5,363 nt of DNA from Alphaproteobacteria bacterium. GTDB lineage: Bacteria; Pseudomonadota; Alphaproteobacteria; Sneathiellales; Sneathiellaceae. Position numbers and translations under genes: made by a program. Below are positions 1-5,363 of this stretch, in pieces. Under the pieces are notes generated by a model. That model had not been told where the DNA came from. It ran no database searches and worked only from the letters and a program-made list of their open reading frames with translations. Numbering within the stretch: the first letter of the stretch is position 1; each line of letters starts with the position of its first letter. The stretch lies in assembly GCA_006226265.1 (NCBI GenBank), contig SBHH01000304.1, positions 1 through 5,363 on the forward strand, given 5' to 3'.

Positions 1-180
1 CGCCGGATCGTCGATCTCGTTTCCTCCGGTGCGACACTGGAAGCGAACGGCCTTGTCGAGGTCGAACGTATTCTCGACATCACCTCGCGGCTAGTGGTCA
101 ATCGTGCGGCCCTCAAAACACGATCGGTCGAACTAAACGGCTGGATTGAGAAATTTCGCGAGGTCGTCAATGACAAGTAA
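1..180 (+). CDS. hisG: ATP phosphoribosyltransferase, C-terminal part (short form)
   Basis: Partial gene: only the last 59 codons and the TAA stop lie in the window, reading in frame 1 from the first base. The translated end contains [14 protein letters not shown], the PRPP-binding signature region of HisG, then [11 protein letters not shown], also typical of the family. HisG joins ATP and PRPP to give phosphoribosyl-ATP, the committed step of histidine biosynthesis in the cytoplasm. The protein stops only about 18 residues after the ALKT segment. There is therefore no room for the roughly 75-residue C-terminal regulatory domain of long-form HisG. This is the short form, which in known cases works with the regulatory subunit HisZ; that a hisZ exists elsewhere in this genome is inference. 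Its end overlaps the hisD start by 11 nt. Confidence 0.93.
   Translation, partial: RRIVDLVSSGATLEANGLVEVERILDITSRLVVNRAALKTRSVELNGWIEKFREVVNDK
160..163 (+). promoter_or_regulatory. Shine-Dalgarno sequence for hisD
   Basis: GAGG lies 6 nt upstream of the ATG at 170, inside the end of hisG. It supports ATG 170 as the hisD start over the in-frame TTG at 146, which would add eight residues to the N-terminus. Confidence 0.6.
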
Positions 181-1471
181 GTTCAATTCTGCGGACGCGG
201 GATTCGCCGCAGCGTTCGATGCGCTTCTTAACCAGAAACGCGATAGCGACGCCGACGTCAGCAATGTCGCCGCAGATATTCTGGCTGATGTCCGGAAAAG
301 GGGCGACGCTGCGGTTCTGGACTATACCAACCGCTTTGATCGGGTTTCACTCGCCGATGCGGCCGCGTTCCGGGTAAGCGCCGAAGAAATCGCAGAGGCA
401 AAAGCGAATTGCGATACCGAGACACTAAAGGCCCTCGAAACGGCGGCAAAGCGGATCGAAGCCTATCATCAGCAACAATTGCCGTCGGATCATTATTATG
501 AGGATGAGGACGGCGTTGGACTCGGTTATCGCTGGACTGCCATCGAGAATGTCGGTCTTTATGTGCCGGGCGGCCTCGCGACTTACCCATCCTCGGTTCT
601 GATGAATGCTATTCCGGCCAAAGTCGCGGGCGCGACGCGCCTTGTCATGACCGTGCCGATGCCGGACGGTTTGATCAATCCACTGGTTCTCGCCGCCGCT
701 GATCTCTGCGGCGTGCAGGAAATCTATCGCATTGGCGGCGCGCAGGCCATTGGCGCCCTTGCCTATGGCACGGAAACCATCTCGCCCGTCGACAAGATCG
801 TCGGTCCCGGCAATGCCTATGTCGCCGCCGCGAAAAAGCATGTCTTCGGCACCGTTGGCATTGACATGATCGCCGGCCCCTCGGAAATTCTAGTGGTGGC
901 AGATGGTAAAAACGATCCCGCCTGGATCGCCGCCGATCTTTTAAGTCAGGCAGAACATGATCCGGTTGCCCAGAGTATCCTGATCACGAACGATGCGGAT
1001 TTTGCAACTGAGGTCGAGAAGGCGGTCGAGCATCATCTTTCGAGCCTAGCCCGCGCCGATATTGCCCGCGCAAGCTGGAATGACTATGGTGCCATCATCA
1101 TGGTTAGGAACATGGAAGAAGCCCCCGGCCTCGTCGACAGGATTGCGCCCGAACATCTGGAACTTTGCGTGGAGGAGCCGGAAGTACTGGCAAAAAGCAT
1201 CCGTCATGCGGGCGCAATTTTCATGGGCCGCTATACCCCGGAAGCGATGGGCGATTATGTCGCCGGTCCGAACCATGTGCTGCCGACGTCCCGCACGGCC
1301 CGCTTTTCCTCCGGTCTTTCGACGCTTGATTTCGTGAAACGGAGCTCGCTTTTAAAGCTGAACGCGGACAGTCTTGCGAAAGTGGGACCATACGCCGTTA
1401 CGCTCGCGAAATCGGAAGGGCTCGGCGCCCACGCCCTGTCTGTCTCGATACGATTGAACATGCCGGAGTAA
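170..1471 (+). CDS. hisD: Histidinol dehydrogenase
   Basis: A 433-residue protein, the normal length for HisD. It oxidises L-histidinol to L-histidine in two NAD+-dependent steps through histidinaldehyde, the last two reactions of the pathway, and acts as a zinc-dependent cytoplasmic homodimer. Visible motifs are VGLYVPGG (128-135), GPGNAY (212-217), AGPSEI (235-240), SQAEHDP (259-265), APEHLEL (326-332) and GPNHVLPT. By comparison with the E. coli enzyme, the zinc ligands are Q260, H263, D362 (in GDY) and H421 (in GLGAH), and the catalytic Glu-His pair is E328-H329. All are present, so it should be active. ATG 170 is chosen because a GAGG site lies 6 nt upstream; a TTG at 146 is a less likely in-frame alternative. 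The 11-nt overlap with hisG suggests coupled translation. Confidence 0.98.
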   Translation: MTSKFNSADAGFAAAFDALLNQKRDSDADVSNVAADILADVRKRGDAAVLDYTNRFDRVSLADAAAFRVSAEEIAEAKANCDTETLKALETAAKRIEAYHQQQLPSDHYYEDEDGVGLGYRWTAIENVGLYVPGGLATYPSSVLMNAIPAKVAGATRLVMTVPMPDGLINPLVLAAADLCGVQEIYRIGGAQAIGALAYGTETISPVDKIVGPGNAYVAAAKKHVFGTVGIDMIAGPSEILVVADGKNDPAWIAADLLSQAEHDPVAQSILITNDADFATEVEKAVEHHLSSLARADIARASWNDYGAIIMVRNMEEAPGLVDRIAPEHLELCVEEPEVLAKSIRHAGAIFMGRYTPEAMGDYVAGPNHVLPTSRTARFSSGLSTLDFVKRSSLLKLNADSLAKVGPYAVTLAKSEGLGAHALSVSIRLNMPE

Positions 1472-1489
1472 CGCCGAGGGGGAGCCGGA

Positions 1490-1975
1490 ATGACCATGGC
1501 CGACACGCAGCATATTATCAAGATCGCACTCGATGAGAAAACCGTCGTCCGGCGGAATGCGGATATCGAGCATGAACGCAAAGTCGCCATTTTCGACATC
1601 CTGGATGAAAATTCTTTCTGTGTGACCGGTTTTGAAAATGATGGTCCCTACTCCCTGCACCTCTGTATTGAGGACAATCGGCTGATTTTCGATGTGCGTA
1701 CGGAAGATGACGAAGCGGAACTCGTCCGGATCCCCCTGCCCGTCATTTCCTTCCGCCGGATCATCAAGGATTATTTCCAGGTTTGCGAAAGCTATTTCGA
1801 TGCCATCAAGACCGGTTCCCCGTCCAAGATCGAAGCCATCGATATGGGCCGCCGGGGCCTGCATAACGAAGGGTCGGAGCTTCTGAAAGAAAGGCTACAG
1901 GAAAAAGTAGAGACAGATTTCGATACGGCACGCCGTCTCTTTACCCTGATGTGCGTTTTGCATATCCGGGGGTGA
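1490..1975 (+). CDS. UPF0262 family protein, unknown function
   Basis: A 161-residue soluble protein that I recognise as UPF0262, a family found mainly in alphaproteobacteria and without an assigned function. Segments such as HIIKIALDEKTVVRRN near the N-terminus, VISFRRIIKDYFQVCESYFDAI in the middle (quoted in part) and LFTLMCVLHIRG at the end look like the family. It is rich in charged residues, with no signal peptide or membrane segment. ATG 1490 is preceded by GAGGGGGAG, whose GGAG ends 5 nt upstream; a second in-frame ATG at 1496 would put that site 11 nt away and is less likely. It starts 18 nt after hisD and is probably cotranscribed with it. The position suggests a housekeeping role shared with its neighbours, but no specific function can be inferred. 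Confidence 0.9.
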   Translation: MTMADTQHIIKIALDEKTVVRRNADIEHERKVAIFDILDENSFCVTGFENDGPYSLHLCIEDNRLIFDVRTEDDEAELVRIPLPVISFRRIIKDYFQVCESYFDAIKTGSPSKIEAIDMGRRGLHNEGSELLKERLQEKVETDFDTARRLFTLMCVLHIRG

Positions 1976-1976
1976 G
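1971..1976 (+). promoter_or_regulatory. Shine-Dalgarno-like site before the 1984 mini-ORF
   Basis: GGTGAG overlaps the UPF0262 stop codon and lies 7 nt before ATG 1984. It would suit the mini-ORF there. It is about 75 nt away from the phosphatase start, so it cannot serve that gene directly. Confidence 0.35.
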
Positions 1977-1983
1977 ATTTCAA

Positions 1984-2055
1984 ATGCAGAAAGTCCCCAA
2001 CAATGGCCTGCGCGCAACGGGCCGCTGCCAGAATGCGAAATCCGGTCTGTCATGA
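1984..2055 (+). CDS. Possible 23-residue leader ORF before the phosphatase gene
   Basis: ATG 1984 opens a 23-codon frame (beginning MQKVPNNGLRATG) that ends at TGA 2053-2055. The stop overlaps the phosphatase ATG at 2052 in the classic ATGA arrangement of translationally coupled genes. A GGTGAG site sits 7 nt before its start, whereas the phosphatase start has no obvious ribosome site of its own. The peptide is basic, has no recognisable motif and no run of histidine or another single amino acid, so nothing suggests a classical attenuator. I do not recognise the peptide. It may be chance, since the frame is short, but the combination of a good ribosome site and exact overlap makes it worth recording. 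Confidence 0.25.
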   Translation: MQKVPNNGLRATGRCQNAKSGLS

Positions 2056-2513
2056 GCAAATCGCCCTTTTCCGATATTCTGCCAGGAAGCGTGCTGTTTG
2101 CCTGCACACATAACAGTATTCGCTCCGCCATGGCGGAAACCATCATGAAAAGCCTTTACGGTCTTACGGTCTATGTGGACAGTGTCGGTGTCAGAGCCCG
2201 TAGCATCAACGGTTTTGCAATTGAAGTGATGGATGAGATCGGACTCGACTGCTCTCGCCACATCGCGAAGAGTTTCGACGACTTGGAGGACAGCTCCTTC
2301 GACCTCATAATTTCCCTGTCACCGGAAGCGCATCACAAAGCGCAGGATCTCACCCGCGCGACGGCAAGCGAAACGGAGTTCTGGAATATCATCGACCCCT
2401 CTCTGACCGAGGGAAACCGGGAAATGCAGCTCAACGCCTATCGGCATACGCGCGATGACCTTTACGAAAAGATCAAGGCCCGATTCCGGACCGGTCCCAT
2501 GCCGCGGGTTTGA
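2052..2513 (+). CDS. Low-molecular-weight tyrosine phosphatase / arsenate reductase fold protein
   Basis: A 153-residue protein with the LMW-PTP fold signature. After a beta strand (VLFA), the CX5R phosphate-binding loop reads C18-T-H-N-S-I-R24-S, followed by AMAE. The second catalytic signature, the general-acid Asp-Pro, is D115-P116 in WNIIDPS. Both catalytic elements are therefore present and phosphatase activity is plausible; the substrate is unknown. His20 replaces the glycine usual in the CTGNxCRS loop of classical members, and Ile23 replaces the cysteine. The only other cysteine is C67, so the redox cysteine relay of thioredoxin-linked arsenate reductase is missing and an ArsC role is unlikely. 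No arsenic genes lie nearby. ATG 2052 is the first canonical start in this frame after a TGA at 1947; its ribosome site is weak, so it may depend on coupling to the upstream mini-ORF. Confidence 0.88.
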   Translation: MSKSPFSDILPGSVLFACTHNSIRSAMAETIMKSLYGLTVYVDSVGVRARSINGFAIEVMDEIGLDCSRHIAKSFDDLEDSSFDLIISLSPEAHHKAQDLTRATASETEFWNIIDPSLTEGNREMQLNAYRHTRDDLYEKIKARFRTGPMPRV

Positions 2514-2656
2514 AAGAAAGAGATTATTTCTGCACTTGTTGCGTAATTTTCGTACATGTCGGCTTTTTTCTTCCAAGTAAAACAAAGGAAAAGCTTGCCA
2601 ATGAGCATACTGCGCCTTTATTTTGCAGCGATCCGAAACAATTGGACCAGGAATTT
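2514..2656 (+). other. AT-rich intergenic region between phosphatase gene and infA
   Basis: These 143 nt are visibly richer in A and T than the flanking genes. They include a T6 run at 2564-2569 and a TAAAACAAAGGAAAAG stretch. No stable hairpin precedes the T run, so I do not call a terminator. The infA reading frame stays open through this region back to a TTG at 2510, but IF-1 is strongly conserved as a 72-residue protein starting MAKEE, so the stretch is read as non-coding leader and promoter sequence. Confidence 0.6.
2595..2623 (+). promoter_or_regulatory. Candidate sigma-70-type promoter for infA
   Basis: TTGCCA (2595-2600) as -35 and TTATTT (2618-2623) as -10 are separated by 17 nt. 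Transcription would start near 2630, giving an untranslated leader of about 27 nt before ATG 2657. It lies in the AT-rich gap where a promoter is expected, since infA-maf-rng-yacG are closely spaced. The match to consensus is moderate and was found by eye. Confidence 0.4.
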
Positions 2657-2875
2657 ATGGCAAAAGAAGAGTTATTGGAGTTTGAAGGAACGGTAACGGA
2701 ATTGCTGCCCAACGCAATGTTCCGCGTCGTTCTGGAGAATGACCACGAAGTCCTCGCCCATACGGCAGGCAAAATGCGCAAGCATCGCATCCGCGTTCTC
2801 GCGGGCGACAAGGTTACGGTCGAAATGACCCCGTACGACCTCACTAAAGGCCGGATTACCTTCCGTTACAAATAA
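2657..2875 (+). CDS. infA: Translation initiation factor IF-1
   Basis: A 72-residue protein, exactly the usual IF-1 length, made of a single OB-fold (S1-like) domain. It binds the A site of the 30S subunit and helps IF-2 and IF-3 select the initiator tRNA. Conserved segments are [16 protein letters not shown] near the N-terminus, [19 protein letters not shown] in the middle and [14 protein letters not shown] at the end. ATG 2657 gives the standard MAKEE start, with AGGA 4 nt upstream. A longer frame begins at TTG 2510 but would add 49 residues absent from any IF-1 I know. It is separated by 143 nt from the upstream gene, with a candidate promoter in between, and likely leads the infA-maf-rng-yacG unit. 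Confidence 0.98.
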   Translation: MAKEELLEFEGTVTELLPNAMFRVVLENDHEVLAHTAGKMRKHRIRVLAGDKVTVEMTPYDLTKGRITFRYK

Positions 2876-2931
2876 GGTTACTGTATGGGAGAGCGACCAG
2901 ACGTCCCGGCTGCGAGCACCCCCGCCACGGC

Positions 2932-2936
2932 AGGAG
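2932..2936 (+). promoter_or_regulatory. Shine-Dalgarno sequence deciding the maf start
   Basis: AGGAG lies 5 nt upstream of ATG 2942, the best ribosome site near the beginning of this gene. The competing ATG 2885 has only AAGG, 7 nt upstream at 2874-2877, overlapping the infA stop. Confidence 0.6.
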
Positions 2937-2941
2937 ACGGC

Positions 2942-3550
2942 ATGAAATCAGCCTCACCCCAGGCAAGAGCCCCGCTGGTTCTGGCCTCCGCCTCGCCAAG
3001 GCGGCTTTCCCTCCTCAAACAACTGAACATCGTCCCGGACATCATCGCGCCGGCGGATATCGATGAGTCCCCCGTGAAAGCAGAGCGGCCGCGCGATCTG
3101 GCGCGCCGTCTTGCAGCGGAGAAAGCAGCTGCGGTCACCGGAAAATTCACCGGGCATTTTCTCCTTTCCGCCGATACGGTCGTCGCTGTCGGCCGCCGGG
3201 CCCTTGGCAAGGCCGTCGATGAGAAGGAGGCACGGGACTTCCTAACCCTTCTTTCCGGCCGCCGCCATCAGGTGTATACAGGCGTGAGCCTTGTTTTACC
3301 GGACGGACGGATGATCTCGCGCCTTATCTCCACTGCTGTGATCTTTAAGGTCCTCGACGAGTTTGAGATCAAAGGCTATCTTGCAACCAATGAATGGCAA
3401 GGCAAGGCCGGCGGTTATGCCATTCAGGGCCGCGCCGCCGCCTTTGTTCGTTCGATTCAGGGATCCTACAGCAATGTCGTCGGCCTGCCCCTCTTTGAGG
3501 TTTCCAACCTTCTCGCGGGCAATGGCTATCCCGTCTGGGGGAGAGGATGA
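2942..3550 (+). CDS. maf: Maf-family nucleoside triphosphate pyrophosphatase
   Basis: A 202-residue protein of usual Maf length. The family hydrolyses non-canonical or modified NTPs, and some members dTTP/UTP or m7GTP, to monophosphate and pyrophosphate; in Bacillus subtilis Maf is linked to septum inhibition. Motifs in order are LASASPRR (14-21), the nucleotide-binding loop; DESP (41-44); SADTVV (76-81), with D78 as the expected catalytic/metal residue; SGRRHQVYTGV (105-115); and GGYAIQGRAA, then GSYSNVVGLPL, near the C-terminus. All are intact. The substrate subtype is not assigned. ATG 2942 is chosen for its AGGAG site and because Maf proteins normally start just before the SASPRR loop. 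ATG 2885 would add 19 residues rich in Pro, Ala and Thr and would shorten the gap to infA from 66 to 9 nt. The stop abuts the RNase start with no gap. Confidence 0.95.
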   Translation: MKSASPQARAPLVLASASPRRLSLLKQLNIVPDIIAPADIDESPVKAERPRDLARRLAAEKAAAVTGKFTGHFLLSADTVVAVGRRALGKAVDEKEARDFLTLLSGRRHQVYTGVSLVLPDGRMISRLISTAVIFKVLDEFEIKGYLATNEWQGKAGGYAIQGRAAAFVRSIQGSYSNVVGLPLFEVSNLLAGNGYPVWGRG

Positions 3551-4960
3551 ATGACGAACCGGCTGCTGATCGACGCCGGGCTTTTTGCGCTTCGCGCCGC
3601 GCTGATTGAGGATGACCGGGTAACGGAGCTCTATATCGATCCCGCGGATGCCTCCTCTGCCATCGGCGATTTCTATCTCGGCCGCGTTCAGAAAATCATG
3701 CCCGACCTCGACGGGACCTTTGTCGATCTTGGCCCCATAGGCGAGGGCTTCCTACTTGCGCGCGATATCGCAAAAGACGGAACACCCATCAATCGCCTCA
3801 TCCATGAAGGGGAGAAAGGGCTTTTTCAAGTCATGCGGGACCCGGCGGGCGGCAAGGGCTTGCAACTCACCCGGAATCTTCGTCTCGACACCGGTCATTT
3901 CATCTTCACGCCCGGCGGCAAAGGGCTGGATCTATCGAAGAAAATCCGAAAAAAGAAAGCAAGGGCAGATTTCGAAGCCATAGTTGCGCCGCTTATCACC
4001 GAAGGCCGCGTGATGGTGCGAACGGCGGCGGCAACGACGACAGAGGTGGCGTTGCGCGCGGAAGCTGACCTTCTCGCATCGGAATGGCGCTTGGTAAGCG
4101 AAGCATATGCAAAAGCGACAAAACCCGGACCGCTTGCTCCTCTCAATACCCCGCTCACCCGCCTGCTCCGCCGCTTTATCGGGCGTGATATCGATATCCT
4201 GATCCAGCAGGCGGACGCTTACGCCGCCGCCCGACGTTATTTAAACGCGCTCTCCCCCGCCATGGCAGAAAAAGTAATCCATTGGCAGGACAGGACGCCG
4301 CTTTTTGATCATTTCGAGATTGAAGCCGCGATTGATGAGACGATAGAAACGCGTCTTCAGCTTCCCTCCGGCGGGAATATCGTAATCGAACGAACGGAAG
4401 CCCTTCTCGTGATCGACGTTAATTCCGCAGGCCGGACTGTGAAGGCGGGTGTCACCTCCCCCGCCCTTGCCACAAATCTGGAGGCGGCGGAAAAAATCGC
4501 CGCTCATCTTCGGCTTCGCAACGAAAGCGGCATTGTCATCGTCGACCTGATCCAGATGAATGATGCAAACGGCCTCAAGCGAATTAGCAAGGTTTTTGAG
4601 GATGCCTTTGCAAAGGATCCGGTGCCAACACGGCTCATCGGCATGACGGAGCTTGGCCTTCTGCAAATCACCCGGAAACGGACACGTCCACCAATTTCCG
4701 AAATCCTGACAAAGCCTTGTGCGCATTGCAACGGCATCAGGCACGAGCCCGCCCTTCATCGCCAACTCACCCGGCTGGCGCAGACGCTGGAAGCAACTGT
4801 CCGCTATGGCGCCGTGCGAGGATTGATTTCTCTTTCGGTGGGCGAGGCGCTTGGTCCTGCAATTTCCCTTCACAAGAACGCCATGGAAACCTATCTTGGG
4901 CGGAAGCTGGATATTTCGGTGGAGGCGAGCCTGCCCACCTGTGACTACAGGATTGACTGA
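3551..4960 (+). CDS. rng: Ribonuclease E/G family protein, short (RNase G-like)
   Basis: A 469-residue endoribonuclease covering the catalytic half of the RNase E/G family, without the long disordered scaffold of RNase E. It is expected to cut AU-rich single-stranded RNA, preferring 5'-monophosphate ends, in rRNA maturation and mRNA decay. Residues of about 35-115 form the S1 RNA-binding domain (FYLGRVQKIMPDLDGTFVDLG, quoted in part). R157-T158 (VRTAA) match the 5'-monophosphate sensor pocket. The DNase I-like metal site is intact: D289 and N291 in VIDVNSAG, and D332 in IVIVDLIQM. C390 and C393 (CAHC) form the zinc-link that joins the dimer. ATG 3551 directly follows the maf stop, with GGGGGAGAGG just upstream, so translation is probably coupled. 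Many alphaproteobacteria also carry a separate full RNase E; whether this one does cannot be seen here. Confidence 0.94.
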   Translation: MTNRLLIDAGLFALRAALIEDDRVTELYIDPADASSAIGDFYLGRVQKIMPDLDGTFVDLGPIGEGFLLARDIAKDGTPINRLIHEGEKGLFQVMRDPAGGKGLQLTRNLRLDTGHFIFTPGGKGLDLSKKIRKKKARADFEAIVAPLITEGRVMVRTAAATTTEVALRAEADLLASEWRLVSEAYAKATKPGPLAPLNTPLTRLLRRFIGRDIDILIQQADAYAAARRYLNALSPAMAEKVIHWQDRTPLFDHFEIEAAIDETIETRLQLPSGGNIVIERTEALLVIDVNSAGRTVKAGVTSPALATNLEAAEKIAAHLRLRNESGIVIVDLIQMNDANGLKRISKVFEDAFAKDPVPTRLIGMTELGLLQITRKRTRPPISEILTKPCAHCNGIRHEPALHRQLTRLAQTLEATVRYGAVRGLISLSVGEALGPAISLHKNAMETYLGRKLDISVEASLPTCDYRID

Positions 4961-4969
4961 CAAAGCACT

Positions 4970-5149
4970 ATGACGGAAGAAACCATCAAAACCCGCTCCT
5001 GCCCGCAATGCGGCAAGCCGACCGTGCAGGAATTCCGGCCCTTTTGCTCGGACCGCTGCAAACAACTCGACCTCGGCAAATGGTTTAACGAGGCTTATGT
5101 GATCCCGGGCGAGGAAACCATCCCCGCCAATGATCCGGAAGACGATTGA
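4970..5149 (+). CDS. yacG: DNA gyrase inhibitor YacG, zinc-binding
   Basis: A 59-residue protein beginning MTEETIKTRS. It has the zinc ribbon C11-P-Q-C14 and C26-S-D-R-C30, followed by LDLGKW, which is typical of YacG; PFCSDRC also matches the family. The spacing between the cysteine pairs is 11 residues, shorter than the 15 in E. coli YacG; I believe the short form is common in alphaproteobacteria. In E. coli, YacG binds GyrB and blocks DNA binding by gyrase. The tail is acidic (NDPEDD). The gene starts 9 nt after the RNase stop with only a weak purine stretch as ribosome site, so it is probably translated through readthrough from the upstream gene. It is the last protein gene of the unit. 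Confidence 0.95.
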   Translation: MTEETIKTRSCPQCGKPTVQEFRPFCSDRCKQLDLGKWFNEAYVIPGEETIPANDPEDD

Positions 5150-5235
5150 TCCCTCCCTTTTATGTGTCTTTTCAAGGGCTTCGACAGGAATTACCGATGC
5201 CATTGCAATTTTACAGATTTTTCACGCAAGAGCTA

Positions 5236-5264
5236 TGGACAGTCCGGATTATTTCTTTTATAAA
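5236..5264 (+). promoter_or_regulatory. Candidate promoter for tRNA-Phe
   Basis: TGGACA (5236-5241) and TATAAA (5259-5264) are separated by 17 nt, a close match to the housekeeping sigma factor consensus. Transcription would begin near 5271, giving a precursor leader of about 35 nt before the mature tRNA. It sits in the 156-nt gap after yacG, which contains no supported gene. Confidence 0.55.
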
Positions 5265-5275
5265 CCTGCTTCCTC

Positions 5276-5300
5276 GCCAGCGCGCGAATGCGCTTCTGGC
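5276..5300 (+). other. Hairpin in the tRNA-Phe leader
   Basis: GCCAG (5276-5280) pairs with CTGGC (5296-5300), and inside it CGC (5281-5283) pairs with GCG (5290-5292), leaving a GCGAAT loop and a CTT bulge. That is 8 base pairs in all. No T run follows, so it is not an intrinsic terminator for yacG. It ends 5 nt before the mature tRNA 5' end, where RNase P would cut. Confidence 0.4.
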
Positions 5301-5305
5301 CGGTC

Positions 5306-5363
<58 letters not shown>

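Noticed and set aside
1352..1864. Minus-strand open frame of 170 codons
   Set aside because: Antisense to the end of hisD and to UPF0262, both well supported on the plus strand; no motif seen.
2487..2496. Perfect palindrome GGACCGGTCC
   Set aside because: It lies inside the phosphatase coding region near its end, is only 10 bp long and has no partner copy, so it is probably coincidental.
2564..2569. T6 run as an intrinsic terminator after the phosphatase gene
   Set aside because: No stable GC-rich stem ends next to the run.
2510..2656. N-terminal extension of infA from TTG 2510 (121 residues in total)
   Set aside because: IF-1 is conserved as about 72 residues starting MAKEE; the added part resembles no IF-1 and the region looks like promoter and leader sequence.
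5155..5178. CCCTT/AAGGG inverted repeat after yacG as a terminator
   Set aside because: Only 5 bp with a 14-nt loop and no T run after it; too weak to call.
4241..5203. Long minus-strand open frame of 320 codons
   Set aside because: It lies antisense across the RNase E/G and yacG genes, which have clear motifs; the antisense protein shows no recognisable domain and is a shadow of their codon bias.

Overview
The window is a compact, entirely plus-strand housekeeping block from an alphaproteobacterium. Three things point to that class: the UPF0262 protein, the IF-1 sequence (72 residues, ending in the typical [12 protein letters not shown]), and the gene order UPF0262 / low-molecular-weight phosphatase-like / infA / maf / RNase E/G / yacG / tRNA-Phe, which I recall as recurrent in that class. 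Composition looks moderately GC-rich. I cannot place the organism below class from the sequence alone.

Layout. Bases 1-180 are the C-terminal end of hisG (short-form ATP phosphoribosyltransferase), overlapping by 11 nt with hisD (170-1471). A UPF0262 gene of unknown function (1490-1975) follows after 18 nt. The 76-nt gap after it holds a possible 23-codon leader ORF that ends in an ATGA overlap with a phosphatase-like gene (2052-2513). An AT-rich gap of 143 nt, with a plausible sigma-70-type promoter, precedes infA (translation initiation factor IF-1, 2657-2875). Then come maf (nucleotide pyrophosphatase, 2942-3550), a short RNase E/G (3551-4960, starting on the base after the maf stop) and yacG (59 codons, 4970-5149). 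A 156-nt gap with a good promoter candidate and a small hairpin leads to tRNA-Phe(GAA), which is cut by the window end after 58 nt.

How the genes fit together. The first two genes carry out the first and last enzymatic steps of histidine biosynthesis. The rest concern translation initiation (infA), nucleotide-pool surveillance or cell-division control (maf), RNA processing and decay (RNase E/G), gyrase protection (yacG) and tRNA supply. Spacing suggests one leftward transcription unit, hisG-hisD-UPF0262-phosphatase, and a second, infA-maf-rng-yacG, with its own promoter. tRNA-Phe probably has its own promoter too. No intrinsic terminator is clear anywhere. No mobile element, CRISPR array, phage gene or defence system is visible. 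The points most worth a second look are the possible leader ORF at 1984, the unstudied UPF0262/phosphatase pair between his genes and infA, and the hairpin in the tRNA-Phe leader.
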